NCBI RefSeq assembly: GCF_006517275.1 | Contig: NZ_CP041191.1 | Span: forward strand, 4,521,001-4,585,000 | Reading direction: 5' to 3' | DNA length: 64,000 nucleotides | Source: Labrenzia sp. PHM005 | Lineage (GTDB): Bacteria; Pseudomonadota; Alphaproteobacteria; Rhizobiales; Stappiaceae | Shown here: piece by piece, positions 27,259 to 36,180 of the stretch | Layout: every line of letters begins with the position of its first letter | How positions within the stretch are numbered: the first letter of the stretch is position 1 | Notes under the pieces: generated by a model | Seen by the model: the letters and a program-made list of their open reading frames with translations, nothing else | Database searches by the model: none | Told to the model about the DNA's origin: nothing | Made by a program: the position numbers and the translations under genes

Positions 27259-27798
27259 ATGTCGCCCCTTTCCACCAACAGATTGACACTCAGACAATTT
27301 GAGATCGCAGACACCGAAGCCTTTGCAGCCCTGAATGCAGACCCGGAAGTTATGGCTGACCTCGGACGTCCACTCTCGCGACCTGAAAGTGACGCCAAGC
27401 TGGACCGGTATATTGCCGCATATGAACAAACCGGCTTTAGCCGTTATGTGGTTGAAAACAAGCAGGGCTCCTTCCTAGGCTATACCGGACTTATGCTCCG
27501 CAACTTTGCCCCTCTCGGTCTTCATTACGATCTAGGCTGGCGCTTGAACCGTGCCGCTTGGGGACAAGGCTATGTCACCGAAGCAGCAACTGCCGTTATC
27601 AAGAGTGCATTGTCGCACCCGGCGGTTCCAGAAATCCTGGCCTACACAGGGCCAGATAATGTGCGTTCGCAAAACGTCATGCGCCGGCTGAAACTTAAGC
27701 GCCGTCCCGAACTCGATTTTTCAATGAACCTTGAGACGATGACCATGCCTTGGTATGGCTTTGTCTGGTCTGCAGCCGCAAACGATAGTTTGATCTAG
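27259..27798 (+). CDS. GNAT family N-acetyltransferase
   Basis: The start at 27259 (MSPLSTNRLTLRQFE) has GTGGAGA 9 nt before it and is preferred to an in-frame ATG at 27208 that overlaps the SDR end. The 179-residue protein has the RimJ-like opening, LGWRLNRAAWGQGYVTEAA as the acetyl-CoA-binding block and NVRSQNVMRRL near the end. It follows the SDR by 35 bp and may be cotranscribed. The substrate is unknown. Confidence 0.82.
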   Translation: MSPLSTNRLTLRQFEIADTEAFAALNADPEVMADLGRPLSRPESDAKLDRYIAAYEQTGFSRYVVENKQGSFLGYTGLMLRNFAPLGLHYDLGWRLNRAAWGQGYVTEAATAVIKSALSHPAVPEILAYTGPDNVRSQNVMRRLKLKRRPELDFSMNLETMTMPWYGFVWSAAANDSLI

Positions 27799-27870
27799 TA
27801 CACCCTTGTAAGCTGTAACCATATGCTGCTTTGATGCGTTTTTGGCCTCAAATTTGAGAAAGGCGAAAAC

Positions 27871-28242
27871 ATGCAACTCGGAGCCTTTTCCATCAGCTTG
27901 ACTGTTAAAGACATTCAAAAATCAATTGCGTTTTATGAGGGTCTTGGCTTTTCAACCCTTGGCGGATCGGGCAGTGACAACTGGGCCATCCTGAAGAACG
28001 GTGAAACAGTTATCGGCCTGTTTCAGGGCCTGTTTGAGAAAAACATGCTGACGTTCAATCCGGGCTGGGATCAAAGCGCCCAGGCGCTGGAAACTTATAC
28101 GGACATCCGAGACCTGCAGAAGTCCCTCAAAGACAAGGGTTATGCTTTTGTTCAGGAGGTGGACGAGACATCCAATGGACCGGGAAGCCTCATGCTGCTC
28201 GACCCGGACGGCAATCCAATTCTGATCGATCAGCATGTTTGA
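27871..28242 (+). CDS. VOC (glyoxalase-fold) family protein
   Basis: The 123-residue protein opens MQLGAFSISLTVKDIQKSIAFYEGLGF, the classic start of a vicinal-oxygen-chelate domain, and has the second beta-alpha unit ending LMLLDPDGNPILIDQ. Two half-domains can bind a metal, but the usual His near the N-terminus is replaced (AFSISLTV), so metal use is uncertain. GAGAAAGG lies upstream. The substrate is unknown. It ends shortly before the palindromic repeat at 28291-28402. Confidence 0.8.
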   Translation: MQLGAFSISLTVKDIQKSIAFYEGLGFSTLGGSGSDNWAILKNGETVIGLFQGLFEKNMLTFNPGWDQSAQALETYTDIRDLQKSLKDKGYAFVQEVDETSNGPGSLMLLDPDGNPILIDQHV

Positions 28243-28290
28243 TGTCTTTCGGGCTATCCTGCGTTGAGAAAACTTCAAGCACGGTGTGTT

Positions 28291-28402
28291 CCCTCTCCCT
28301 GTGGGAGAAGGCAAGGGTGAGGGAGCAATCCTCTCAAGGAATAAACATCTATCCCCTCACCCGGCGCTTACGCGCCGACCTCTCCCCCTCCGGGAGAGGT
28401 GA
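28291..28402. repeat. Palindromic intergenic repeat (two related inverted arms)
   Basis: The left arm (28291-28323) contains CCCTCTCCCTGTGGGAGAAGG and then AGGGTGAGGG. The right arm (28353-28402) is an inverted relative: CCCCTCACCC, a GGCGC-TTAC-GCGCC hairpin, and ACCTCTCCC...GGGAGAGGT. Pairs of arms like this, with CTCTCCC/GGGAGAG and GGGTGAGGG, are abundant between genes in many rhizobial and related genomes. It lies between the convergent VOC and monophosphatase genes. I see one copy in this window. Confidence 0.8.
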
Positions 28403-28408
28403 TTTTTG
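28378..28408 (+). terminator. Terminator formed by the right arm of the repeat
   Basis: ACCTCTCCC (28378-28386) pairs with GGGAGAGGT (28392-28400) over a 5-nt loop, followed by GATTTTT. It would stop transcription arriving from the VOC gene. Confidence 0.6.
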
Positions 28409-28430
28409 GCGATCTCAATAAACCCGCCGC

Positions 28431-29231
28431 CTACTCCGCCGCTTGTAGCGGGGCGAAGGAACTTTCGGCAATTTCCGTAAGCTCGCCAAAGACACCTGGC
28501 GCTCCGGTGACGACTCTGGTGCCGTGGTAAAGCGCGTGATTGATATCCTGCTCTTGCACTTGCCCGCCCGCTTCCTGGATGAGCAGCATGCCGGCCAGGC
28601 AGTCCCAGGCGTTCATGTGGGACTCGATGTAGCCGATCAGACGCCCTGCGCCCGTATAGGCGAGCATCAGGCCACCGGACGCATTGCGGAAGAAAACGCC
28701 GCCTTTGGAGACCAACGCTCCAACCGCATTGACCGCGTCAGTCACTGACGTACGGCCATTGAAGCCCACGCCAACCGAACCAACCGAAACGCTGTCGCTG
28801 TCCGACACTTTAATAGGTTTGCCATTCAAAAAGGCGCCGCCGCCAGCGAGCGCTGAGAAAGTTTCACCGGCAACCGGATCATGAATGACACCGAGCAGTG
28901 TCTGGCCCTGTTGTACGCAGGCAATAATGACGCACCACTGCGGTATTCCGGTGACGAAGTTGGCCGTTCCATCAATTGGATCAATGACCCAAGTGTAGCC
29001 ACTCTCGCCTTCCTCCATGCCATGTTCTTCACCGAGGATCCCATCGTCTGGATACGTTTTTGCAAGTTCTTCCCGGATTAGGGTTTCAACATTCCGGTCT
29101 GCTTCACTCACAAGATCCTGATGGCCCTTTTGCGTGATTGTCAGCGTGTCGAGTTTCTTGAAATAGTCGAGCGCAACAACGCCGGCCTTCTGTGCAAGAG
29201 CTTCGGTAAAAGCGAGCCGTTCCGATGGCAT
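28431..29231 (-). CDS. Inositol monophosphatase family protein
   Basis: The 266-residue member of the Li-sensitive, Mg-dependent phosphatase family has the metal ligands in GEEH (66-70) and DPIDGT (84-89) and the C-terminal WDCLAG (209-214). The group includes SuhB, inositol-1-phosphatase, histidinol-phosphatase (HisN type) and 3'-phosphoadenosine phosphatases; I cannot tell which from sequence alone. AGGAG precedes the ATG at 29231. It lies 85 bp downstream of der on the same strand. Confidence 0.88.
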   Translation of the reverse strand: MPSERLAFTEALAQKAGVVALDYFKKLDTLTITQKGHQDLVSEADRNVETLIREELAKTYPDDGILGEEHGMEEGESGYTWVIDPIDGTANFVTGIPQWCVIIACVQQGQTLLGVIHDPVAGETFSALAGGGAFLNGKPIKVSDSDSVSVGSVGVGFNGRTSVTDAVNAVGALVSKGGVFFRNASGGLMLAYTGAGRLIGYIESHMNAWDCLAGMLLIQEAGGQVQEQDINHALYHGTRVVTGAPGVFGELTEIAESSFAPLQAAE

Positions 29232-29316
29232 AAAGGATCTCCTTGAAACGAAGGATAGAACAATGTGTCCCGGCAGAGAGCGCCGGGACTAGAAATCACA
29301 GCAAACACTGTGCGGG

Positions 29317-30744
29317 TTATTGAATTTTCCGTTTTTTCTTCGGTGCGTAGGGATTGTCACCCTTGCGGTAGGACAGCCGGATCGGCGTTCCCTGTATGTC
29401 GAACTTCTCACGCAAGGAATTAACGAGATACCGCGTATAGCTTTCCGGCAACTGCTCGGGCCGCGAGCTAAAGGCCACAAAATGCGGCGGCCTGGTTTTG
29501 GGCTGCGTCATGTAACGGATGCGTACCCTGCGGCCGGCAACGGCGGGCGGCGGGTGGCTGGTGGTTGCCCGCTCAAGCCAGCGGTTGAGGCCGGCGGTCG
29601 AAACACGGGCATTCCAGGCGTCATAGGCGGCAAAAACACCTTCAACCAGCTTGTCGATCCCCTGCCCCTGAATACCTGAGAGTGTCACAATGCGAACACC
29701 ACGGATCTGATTGAAATAACGCTCGTTGGCATCCCTGATTTTTTTCCAGGCCGCTTCCCGGTCCTCAATGAGATCCCATTTGTTGATCGCGATCACCAGC
29801 GCCCGGCCTTCGCGGGCCACAAGGTCGATGATCTGCAGATCCTGTTTTTCAAACGACATGGTCGCATCCAGCGTGACGACGACAACCTCGGCAAACTTGA
29901 TCGCCCGTAGGGCGTCAGCGACAGAGAGTTTTTCCAGCTTCTCCTGGACCCGTGCCTTCTTCCGGATGCCAGCGGTATCAAACAGTTTGATGTGCCGGTC
30001 GTGCCAGGTCCAATCGACGGAAATGGAATCCCGGGTAATGCCGGCTTCCGGTCCGGTCAGCATCCGGTCCTCGCCCAGCATCCGGTTGATCAAAGTGGAT
30101 TTACCGGCATTTGGCCGGCCCACAATGGCAACACGGAGAGGCCGTTCTTTTGTTCCGACCGGATCTTCGTCATCGACGATTTCACCGTCTTCATCAACGT
30201 CAACGTTGGTGACGGCTTCCTCACGGCGGGCGTCTTCTTCTTCCGTGACCCGGTCAACATGCGGCTTCAGCGCATCATAGAGATCGGCCAGGCCCTCGCC
30301 GTGTTCGGCAGAAATTGCGATCGGCTCTCCAAGGCCAAGGGAATAAGATTCATAAAGGCCACTTTCACCAGCGCGCCCCTCAGCCTTGTTGGCCAGAAGG
30401 ATCACCGGACGGGTGGTCTTGCGGGCAACATCGGCGAAATGCGCATCCAGCGGTGTCACACCCGCACGCGCATCAATCACAAACAGAACCGCATCGGCTG
30501 TTTCAATGGCCTCTTCTGTCTGGCGGCGCATGCGACCTTCCAGCGAAGTTTTGTCCGCATCTTCCAGACCGGCGGTGTCGATGATGGTAAAGCGCAGATC
30601 GCCCAACCTGGCCTCGCCCGGACGGCGGTCACGCGTTACACCCGGTGTGTCGTCAACCAGCGCCAGGCGTTTGCCGACAAGGCGATTGAACAAAGTGGAC
30701 TTACCGACATTCGGCCGTCCGACGATGGCGACAGTAGCGCCCAC
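29317..30744 (-). CDS. der: Ribosome-associated GTPase Der (EngA)
   Basis: The 475-residue product has two tandem GTPase domains with G1 motifs GRPNVGKST (about 7-15) and GRPNAGKST (about 210-218), each followed by DTAG (DTAGLED, DTAGIRK) and NKxD-type motifs (LANKAEGR in the first, AINKWDLI in the second). A C-terminal KH-like domain contains [10 protein letters not shown]. Der acts in 50S assembly. The start is GTG at 30744 with AGGAG 8 nt upstream. bamB lies upstream, but a strong hairpin separates them (30789-30845), so der may have its own promoter. Confidence 0.96.
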   Translation of the reverse strand: MGATVAIVGRPNVGKSTLFNRLVGKRLALVDDTPGVTRDRRPGEARLGDLRFTIIDTAGLEDADKTSLEGRMRRQTEEAIETADAVLFVIDARAGVTPLDAHFADVARKTTRPVILLANKAEGRAGESGLYESYSLGLGEPIAISAEHGEGLADLYDALKPHVDRVTEEEDARREEAVTNVDVDEDGEIVDDEDPVGTKERPLRVAIVGRPNAGKSTLINRMLGEDRMLTGPEAGITRDSISVDWTWHDRHIKLFDTAGIRKKARVQEKLEKLSVADALRAIKFAEVVVVTLDATMSFEKQDLQIIDLVAREGRALVIAINKWDLIEDREAAWKKIRDANERYFNQIRGVRIVTLSGIQGQGIDKLVEGVFAAYDAWNARVSTAGLNRWLERATTSHPPPAVAGRRVRIRYMTQPKTRPPHFVAFSSRPEQLPESYTRYLVNSLREKFDIQGTPIRLSYRKGDNPYAPKKKRKIQ

Positions 30745-30788
30745 GGCAGTTACTCCTGACAGGCGGACATTTCGTAAGTCCGGCCTTT

Positions 30789-30845
30789 GAACAAAACTCA
30801 GAACACCTTACCCCTGCCCGTCCGGACAAGGATAAGGTGCTCAGA
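30789..30845 (-). terminator. Long imperfect hairpin between bamB and der
   Basis: On the minus strand TCTGAGCACCTTATCC pairs with GGGTAAGGTGTTCTGA (a 16-bp arm with two G-T pairs). A GC-rich loop closes it and GTTTTGTT follows. It reads as a terminator or attenuator after bamB. Confidence 0.65.
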
Positions 30846-30901
30846 TACACTAGATAGATCAGCTTTTAAATGCCTGGCCATTGGAGCCAAGCGCCCGTGA
30901 T

Positions 30902-32254
30902 CTAGTTGAAAGCGGCCACACCGTCTTTACCGGTCAGCACAACAACACGCCCACCGGCAGCAATCGGTGTGACGAACACATCCGTATTGGTCCGTTGGGT
31001 GGTCATGATCTGACCGGACGCTGCATCCACCATGGCAATCTGACCATCGCTGGCAAAGGCAACCAGCGCACCATTTGCCAGTACCGGTCCTGCCCAATTG
31101 CGGCGGCGCTTTTTCTTTTCCGGCTTGGGCAATTGCGTCGCCCACATGGTCTCGCCGCTGTCCTTGTCCAAAGCGACCATCCGGTCGTCCAGATCAACCA
31201 TGAAAAGTGCGTTGCCCGACACAACTGGCGTATGCACACTGCCAAGATTTTGATCCCAGCGGCGCTGGCCGGTACGTGCATCTACGGCAACCGTTCTGCC
31301 AGCCACGCCGGTTGCATAGACCAGTTTTCCTGAAACAACCGGACTTGCCGACACATCAGCCAATCCGGACAGAGCAAGTGTCCGGAAACCACGGGCCACC
31401 CCATCAATCCACTCTGGCTCACCCGACTTGATGTTGATCGCCATGATTTCTCCAGAGGAGAAAGGCACGATCACACGGCCACCAGAAATTGCCGGATTGG
31501 CAGCGGATAGAACTCCCGCAGTTTCCTCGATCCCGGCAAAAGTCCAGGCCACGCTGCCATCTTCCTGAGAAAATGCATAAACTTCGTTGGATTGGCTCAC
31601 AACAAAGACGTGCCCATTTCCGGCCGACGGTGCGCCCCGCGCGGGGGTGTCCATTTCAGCGGTCCAAATCACCCGGCCGGACCCGGCCTCCAGAGCAGCA
31701 ACCTGGCGATAACCGGTGGCTGCGTAAACAACACCGCCATCGACAACCACGCCGCCACCTGGCCCAACATCACGCTCGCCTTCCGGACGCAAATTCTGCG
31801 TCCACTGGCGGCCACCTGCCGTCGACAAAGCGACGACTTCACCGTTGGGCTTATAAACATAAATCCGGCTGCCATCACTGACCGGGCGTGATGAAATCCG
31901 CAATGCGGAGGACGTCAATCCACGGCCGGATGTTCCGACATTGGCCTGCCAGGCCCGGCTGCCGGAGACAGACACCGCCACATTGCCCGGGTCATTGGTT
32001 TGCCCGCCACCGGCACTTGTCCAAGTTTGACCACCACTTGCCGGGCCAATCTTCGCAGCCTTGCCCAGTGTTTGGGCTGCCGGGTCAACACCATCAAACA
32101 CCGCTTGGCGTTCGCCAGGGAGGATTTTCTCCCGGCTAAAGGGATTGATCGAGCCGCTGAATTCGCTGACTGCGCCGCAACCGGTCAGAAACACCGACAG
32201 CGCCAGGGTCCCAAGAACGGGGCCCTTGACCGATTGTTTGATCATATCAATCAC
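30902..32254 (-). CDS. bamB: Outer-membrane assembly lipoprotein BamB-like (PQQ-type beta-propeller)
   Basis: The 450-residue protein has a lipoprotein signal with LTGC (Cys26) and a series of beta-propeller blades with Trp/Gly-rich repeats such as GSVAWTFAG, GRVIWTAEM and GQRRWDQNL. BamB is a scaffold of the BAM complex that folds outer-membrane barrels. GTG at 32254 overlaps the stop of the upstream TPR gene; ATG at 32245 is an alternative. The order TPR protein-bamB-der is conserved in proteobacteria and supports the assignment. Confidence 0.88.
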   Translation of the reverse strand: MIDMIKQSVKGPVLGTLALSVFLTGCGAVSEFSGSINPFSREKILPGERQAVFDGVDPAAQTLGKAAKIGPASGGQTWTSAGGGQTNDPGNVAVSVSGSRAWQANVGTSGRGLTSSALRISSRPVSDGSRIYVYKPNGEVVALSTAGGRQWTQNLRPEGERDVGPGGGVVVDGGVVYAATGYRQVAALEAGSGRVIWTAEMDTPARGAPSAGNGHVFVVSQSNEVYAFSQEDGSVAWTFAGIEETAGVLSAANPAISGGRVIVPFSSGEIMAINIKSGEPEWIDGVARGFRTLALSGLADVSASPVVSGKLVYATGVAGRTVAVDARTGQRRWDQNLGSVHTPVVSGNALFMVDLDDRMVALDKDSGETMWATQLPKPEKKKRRRNWAGPVLANGALVAFASDGQIAMVDAASGQIMTTQRTNTDVFVTPIAAGGRVVVLTGKDGVAAFN

Positions 32255-32934
32255 TGCGAAGTACCCTCACCCGCCTCAGATTGTGCGCCGGTTTGTCCCC
32301 GGATAAGGCTCGCCAAAAGCGTTACACGCTGGCTGATGCCCTGTGGGGTTTCGGTGTCATCTTCCAATGCGGAAATCCATTTAAGCGCTGTCTCGGCATC
32401 ACCGCTTTTCCAAGCGCTCACAGCAAGCAGCTCGCGGGCCGCCGCGCGGAACGCGCCGGTGTCACCGGTCAAGCCCTCGATCCGGTCGGCAATCGCGGTA
32501 TAGTCTTCCAGATCCACCGCGATATAGGCACCGCGCAAGGATGCGATATCCCGCAGGGATGGTGCTAGGCTGTTATCGCGTGCCAACGCATCGAACTCCG
32601 CCAGCGCTGCCGACGCATCGCCGGAGTTTGCCAGATCGGATGCCCGGCGCATTTGTGCCAGTGCCGGATATCCACCGATGGCTCCATCCAGCTCGCCATA
32701 GAGCGCGGCTGCTTCCGTGTATTGCCCTGCTTCTGACAAGCTGACTGCTTCTAAAAAAGTATCGCCTGCGGTTTGCGACTGAGTTTCCTGCCAGTAGAGC
32801 CAGCCGCGGTATCCGCCCGTGCCAACTACAATCAGGACAGCAACGCCGATGATCCAGGCCCCGAAACGGGTCCATAGCCGACGGTACTTCTCATGGCGGA
32901 TGTCCTCATCGACCTCACGAAAAATATCAGACAT
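32251..32934 (-). CDS. YfgM-like TPR membrane protein (SecYEG ancillary subunit type)
   Basis: The 227-residue protein has a short cytoplasmic N-terminus (MSDIFREVDEDIRHEKY), one membrane segment (about 25-45) and a periplasmic region of helical TPR-like repeats (about 58-205, rich in Ala and Leu). This is the YfgM/DUF2133 layout. E. coli YfgM contacts SecYEG and PpiD. The stop overlaps bamB by 4 bp, so translation is likely coupled, linking protein export with outer-membrane assembly. Confidence 0.85.
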   Translation of the reverse strand: MSDIFREVDEDIRHEKYRRLWTRFGAWIIGVAVLIVVGTGGYRGWLYWQETQSQTAGDTFLEAVSLSEAGQYTEAAALYGELDGAIGGYPALAQMRRASDLANSGDASAALAEFDALARDNSLAPSLRDIASLRGAYIAVDLEDYTAIADRIEGLTGDTGAFRAAARELLAVSAWKSGDAETALKWISALEDDTETPQGISQRVTLLASLIRGQTGAQSEAGEGTSQ

Positions 32935-33144
32935 GCGTGTCTTGTTCCTGCATTCACTCTACTGCGCCGGTCCGGTTCTCCGGATTGGCTACCTCACCAA
33001 GGAGCGCACATTATCCATTTGATCCGGCTCGGGCAATTCCCCGACCGGGCTTTAAGCTGCCCTTCGTGGCGCAAGTGGGGCAACTGCCCACAAAAAGGTG
33101 TTTTTTGCGAAGTTCGCTGTGGGCCGAAAGCGCCTCAGAGCGCT

Positions 33145-33720
33145 TTACCCCACCGGAACACCAATTAAAAGCACATGAAGTTTCCAAGAGAACAGACCAT
33201 AGATCACCAACCCAGCAAGAATGACGCCGATATCGGAGTACCGGCCGGGCTGAGCTACCGCCTCAGCGGCACCGCTAGGCGCTCTACGCTTGACCGAGAT
33301 TCGGTCGACGACGGCCCAGACCAAAAAACTGCCAAACAATAAAACAGACGCCAGATCGCCATTGGCCAGCAAATGCGAGAATGCCCAGAGTTTCACAGCA
33401 ACCAGCATCGGATGCTTCAGTGCATTTTTTATCCGGCAGGGAACATAGGCAGCCACTAGAAAAATGAACACTGGCACCATGAATAGCATGGTGACGTGGC
33501 GCAGCCAGAACGGCGGATCGTAAACAATGAAAGGTCCTTCGGCCCGGGCGGCACCATAGCCATAGATGATCAGACCAAAACCAATCGCAGAAATAAGCGA
33601 AAATAAGCCGCGGTATCCATTCGGTCCGAGTTTATCTTCCAATGCGGCCTTTCTAGCTGGAAACACCGGCAGAAAATGGCATCCTAAAAACAGAATCAGT
33701 CCGGCAATCAACAGCAGCAT
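33145..33720 (-). CDS. NnrU family membrane protein
   Basis: The 191-residue protein has five or six hydrophobic segments (about 2-18, 39-58, 75-97, 105-140, 165-187) and the family pattern FLGCHFLPVFPARK with ALKHPMLVAVKLWAFSHLLANGD. NnrU was first seen beside nitric-oxide and nitrite reductase genes, and relatives occur widely. No denitrification gene is near it here, so a nitrogen-oxide role is not supported by context. Gaps of 123 and 210 bp isolate it from its neighbours. Confidence 0.85.
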   Translation of the reverse strand: MLLLIAGLILFLGCHFLPVFPARKAALEDKLGPNGYRGLFSLISAIGFGLIIYGYGAARAEGPFIVYDPPFWLRHVTMLFMVPVFIFLVAAYVPCRIKNALKHPMLVAVKLWAFSHLLANGDLASVLLFGSFLVWAVVDRISVKRRAPSGAAEAVAQPGRYSDIGVILAGLVIYGLFSWKLHVLLIGVPVG

Positions 33721-33843
33721 GCCCGATCTCCCTCAATGCTCGTGCGATGGACCGGAAATTGTTCGCGCCAGTCCACGCGAGGACCATAAAAGCGGCCTAA
33801 CGGACCTGCAACTGGAATTCCCATTGCATTTTAGAGAGTTGTA

Positions 33844-34977
33844 TTACCGCATCAGGTCTTCGGCTTCGACGGCGGACAGTGGCGCCGGGCGGGTCGCAGA
33901 ATGCGTAATATCTACGGTCTGACCGGTCGCACCTGCATTACGGATTGCTTCAATCACTTCAACCGAATGTAACGCCCGCTCTATGGTGCAGCGAAATTCT
34001 CCGCCGATTTGCAGCGCGCTCACCATATCCGCCAAACCTGCGGCACGATAGCTTGCCCGTTCACGGCCACGGCTGGTGAGGTTGGGACGGCTGAACGGGT
34101 GACTTTCTGTATCGAGGACTTTGCGCTCACCACTCTTGGTCACGCATACAACATCACCTCCGAAGAAAACCGGATCTGGCAGAAAAAGCGTACCTTCAGT
34201 TCCATAAAGTTCAATTGGCGTGTGGGCGTGGGCTTCAACATCCCAACTGGCCAGGAACGATATCAATGCTCCAGTTTCAAACATCATCGAAGCATGGACA
34301 GTGGTCGGCACTTCAACATCAATCGATGTACCTTTGCGCGAACCGAACCCGATTTTTCGCGAAGTCTGCGGCATGCTGTGCATGGCGCATACCCTTCGGA
34401 CCGGGCCGATCAGATTGACAAGAGCGGCAAGATAATATGGGCCAAAATCCAAAACAGGGCCGCCGCCAGCTTTGTAGAAAGTCTCCGGGCTTGGGTGCCA
34501 GGTCTCGATACCACCCGTCATCGCGTGGCATGTGCCTCCGATGACTTGACCAATCAAACCATCGTCGATGGCCTTTCGTGCCGATTGCCAGGCCCCGCCC
34601 ATAAAGGTGTCGGGTGCACAGCCCACCTGAAGGTTCTGTTGGCGCGCAAGATCCATCACCGCTTCGCCTTCGCTCAATGTCGGCACAAGAGGTTTTTCGG
34701 AATAGACGTGTTTACCGTGTGTGAGTATTTCGCGAATGACCATGCCATGTGCATCAGGAGTGGTCAGATTGACAATCAGATCTACGTCCTCAGCCATCAA
34801 GAGATCGTGCACCGTCTCCAGACGGATGCCGTTTTCTGAAGCGCGGACTTGTGCGGCATCCCGGTTCAGATCGGCGCAGGCCCGTATTTTCAGCCCTTGA
34901 AACGCTGGAATCAGATCAAAATATGGTTTGGAGGTTTTGCCACACCCCAAGATGCCAATTCCCACCTCTTCCACCAT
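33844..34977 (-). CDS. Gfo/Idh/MocA family oxidoreductase
   Basis: I use the ATG at 34977, preceded by GGAGAAGG, in place of an in-frame start 13 codons earlier. The 377-residue product has the NAD(P)-binding GIGILGCGKTSKPYF, the family EKPL motif in HVYSEKPLVPT and a C-terminal alpha/beta sheet domain (about 130-360). Such enzymes oxidise or reduce sugars and polyols; the substrate is unknown. No sugar transporter is adjacent, which is unusual for the family. Confidence 0.85.
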   Translation of the reverse strand: MVEEVGIGILGCGKTSKPYFDLIPAFQGLKIRACADLNRDAAQVRASENGIRLETVHDLLMAEDVDLIVNLTTPDAHGMVIREILTHGKHVYSEKPLVPTLSEGEAVMDLARQQNLQVGCAPDTFMGGAWQSARKAIDDGLIGQVIGGTCHAMTGGIETWHPSPETFYKAGGGPVLDFGPYYLAALVNLIGPVRRVCAMHSMPQTSRKIGFGSRKGTSIDVEVPTTVHASMMFETGALISFLASWDVEAHAHTPIELYGTEGTLFLPDPVFFGGDVVCVTKSGERKVLDTESHPFSRPNLTSRGRERASYRAAGLADMVSALQIGGEFRCTIERALHSVEVIEAIRNAGATGQTVDITHSATRPAPLSAVEAEDLMR

Positions 34978-35247
34978 TGAGCCTTCTCCGGTGCAACCCG
35001 AAATCTTGCTGTTCAATTAGACACCACTGAGGGTGTTTCTATCAATCCAGGTAAATTCCACGAGGCAAAGACTGCGATCATCAGAGCGATGGAAACCAAG
35101 CATCCGCTTGGGCCCTTTGAAGCACGTAACAACCAAAACGCGAATTGGCGTTTGCACCTACGGATCCCACCCGGCATAATAGCGCCAACATTTCCGTGTT
35201 GTGGGCATAACGGTTCAACCATTCGGCTTCGCCGAAAAGGTGTAATT

Positions 35248-35733
35248 ATGCCAAAAAACCTAAACCTTACCTCTGAACAGATCATCTATCCCGATAGGAT
35301 ACCATTTACGGTCGGTTTTCTGACTGGATTAGGCCTTGTTCCGTTCGCCGCACTTGCTTTGGGGGCTGTATTTCTGCCACCGGACAGCCAGCAATCCGCA
35401 CTCCATGCGCAGCAGTTATATGGGGCTGTGATATTATCATTTCTTGGCGGTATTTATTGGGGCTGGGAGTTGGCCGTCGCCTATGTGCAAACCAGGCCAG
35501 TCTCTTCAACCCGGCTTATTATCGGCGTCCTGCCATCAGTCTTTGGCTGGTTCGCCCTCTTGCTCCCAGGGGTCTATCCTGCGCTTGCGCTTTCCGCCTG
35601 TTTCTGCGGATGCCTTGCATATGATTTATGGAGAACGAACCGGCATCTCGCCCCCAGATGGTATCCGGCGCTCCGAATCCCTGTCACGGTCGCTGTTTTG
35701 GTCGCACTGATTACACCTGTATTTCCGGCTTAG
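35248..35733 (+). CDS. DUF3429-like inner-membrane protein
   Basis: The start at 35248 (MPKNLNLTSEQII, with AAAAGGTG upstream) is preferred to an in-frame ATG at 35089 that would add a non-conserved leader. The 161-residue protein has about five hydrophobic segments and the family pattern SFLGGIYWGWEL, followed by a Trp/Arg-rich YDLWRTNRHLAPRWYP. Function is unknown. It converges on zur with a 28-bp gap. Confidence 0.78.
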   Translation: MPKNLNLTSEQIIYPDRIPFTVGFLTGLGLVPFAALALGAVFLPPDSQQSALHAQQLYGAVILSFLGGIYWGWELAVAYVQTRPVSSTRLIIGVLPSVFGWFALLLPGVYPALALSACFCGCLAYDLWRTNRHLAPRWYPALRIPVTVAVLVALITPVFPA

Positions 35734-35761
35734 AGTTCAATCTCATTTATGGGTCTGAACC

Positions 35762-36178
35762 CTAACTGGCCGCTTTGTCAGAAGCTGAACAATAGCTGCA
35801 AGTGCCGCGCAATTCGATCGTGGTGCGTGACAACTGAAACTCCTGACTCTCCGTCCAGCTAAGAAGATGCTCCATGGCCTGATCGGGCGCAAACTCCAGA
35901 ACGTTGCCGCAAAGGTCACAAATCGCAAAAGCAGCGGTCTTGTGGTCCGAACACCCCTTGTGCCGGCACGCCACAAAGGCATTCAAGCTTTCCAACCGGT
36001 GTACGAGGCCGTAATCGACCAATTTATCCAGAGCCCGGTAGACTTGAAGCGGCGCCCGGAACCCATTGTCGCGCAATTCATCCAAAATCGCATAGGCGGT
36101 CAGCGGACCACTTGCGTCCGATAATCTGCCGAACACGAGCGCCTGGTTTTTTGTCAAATCAGGATGGGCATGCGCCAT
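35762..36178 (-). CDS. zur: Zinc uptake regulator Zur (Fur family)
   Basis: The 138-residue protein has a winged-helix N-terminal domain (about 1-80, PLQVYRALDKLVDYGLVHRLE) and a dimer/metal domain with paired cysteines for structural zinc (FAICDLCGN and GTCSYCSAS). A His-rich Fur-type patch is replaced by CRHKGCSDHKT. It is downstream of znuB by 2 bp, and the operon start carries a perfect Zur-type palindrome, so Zur probably represses its own operon when zinc is ample. Confidence 0.9.
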   Translation of the reverse strand: MAHAHPDLTKNQALVFGRLSDASGPLTAYAILDELRDNGFRAPLQVYRALDKLVDYGLVHRLESLNAFVACRHKGCSDHKTAAFAICDLCGNVLEFAPDQAMEHLLSWTESQEFQLSRTTIELRGTCSYCSASDKAAS

Positions 36179-36180
36179 GT

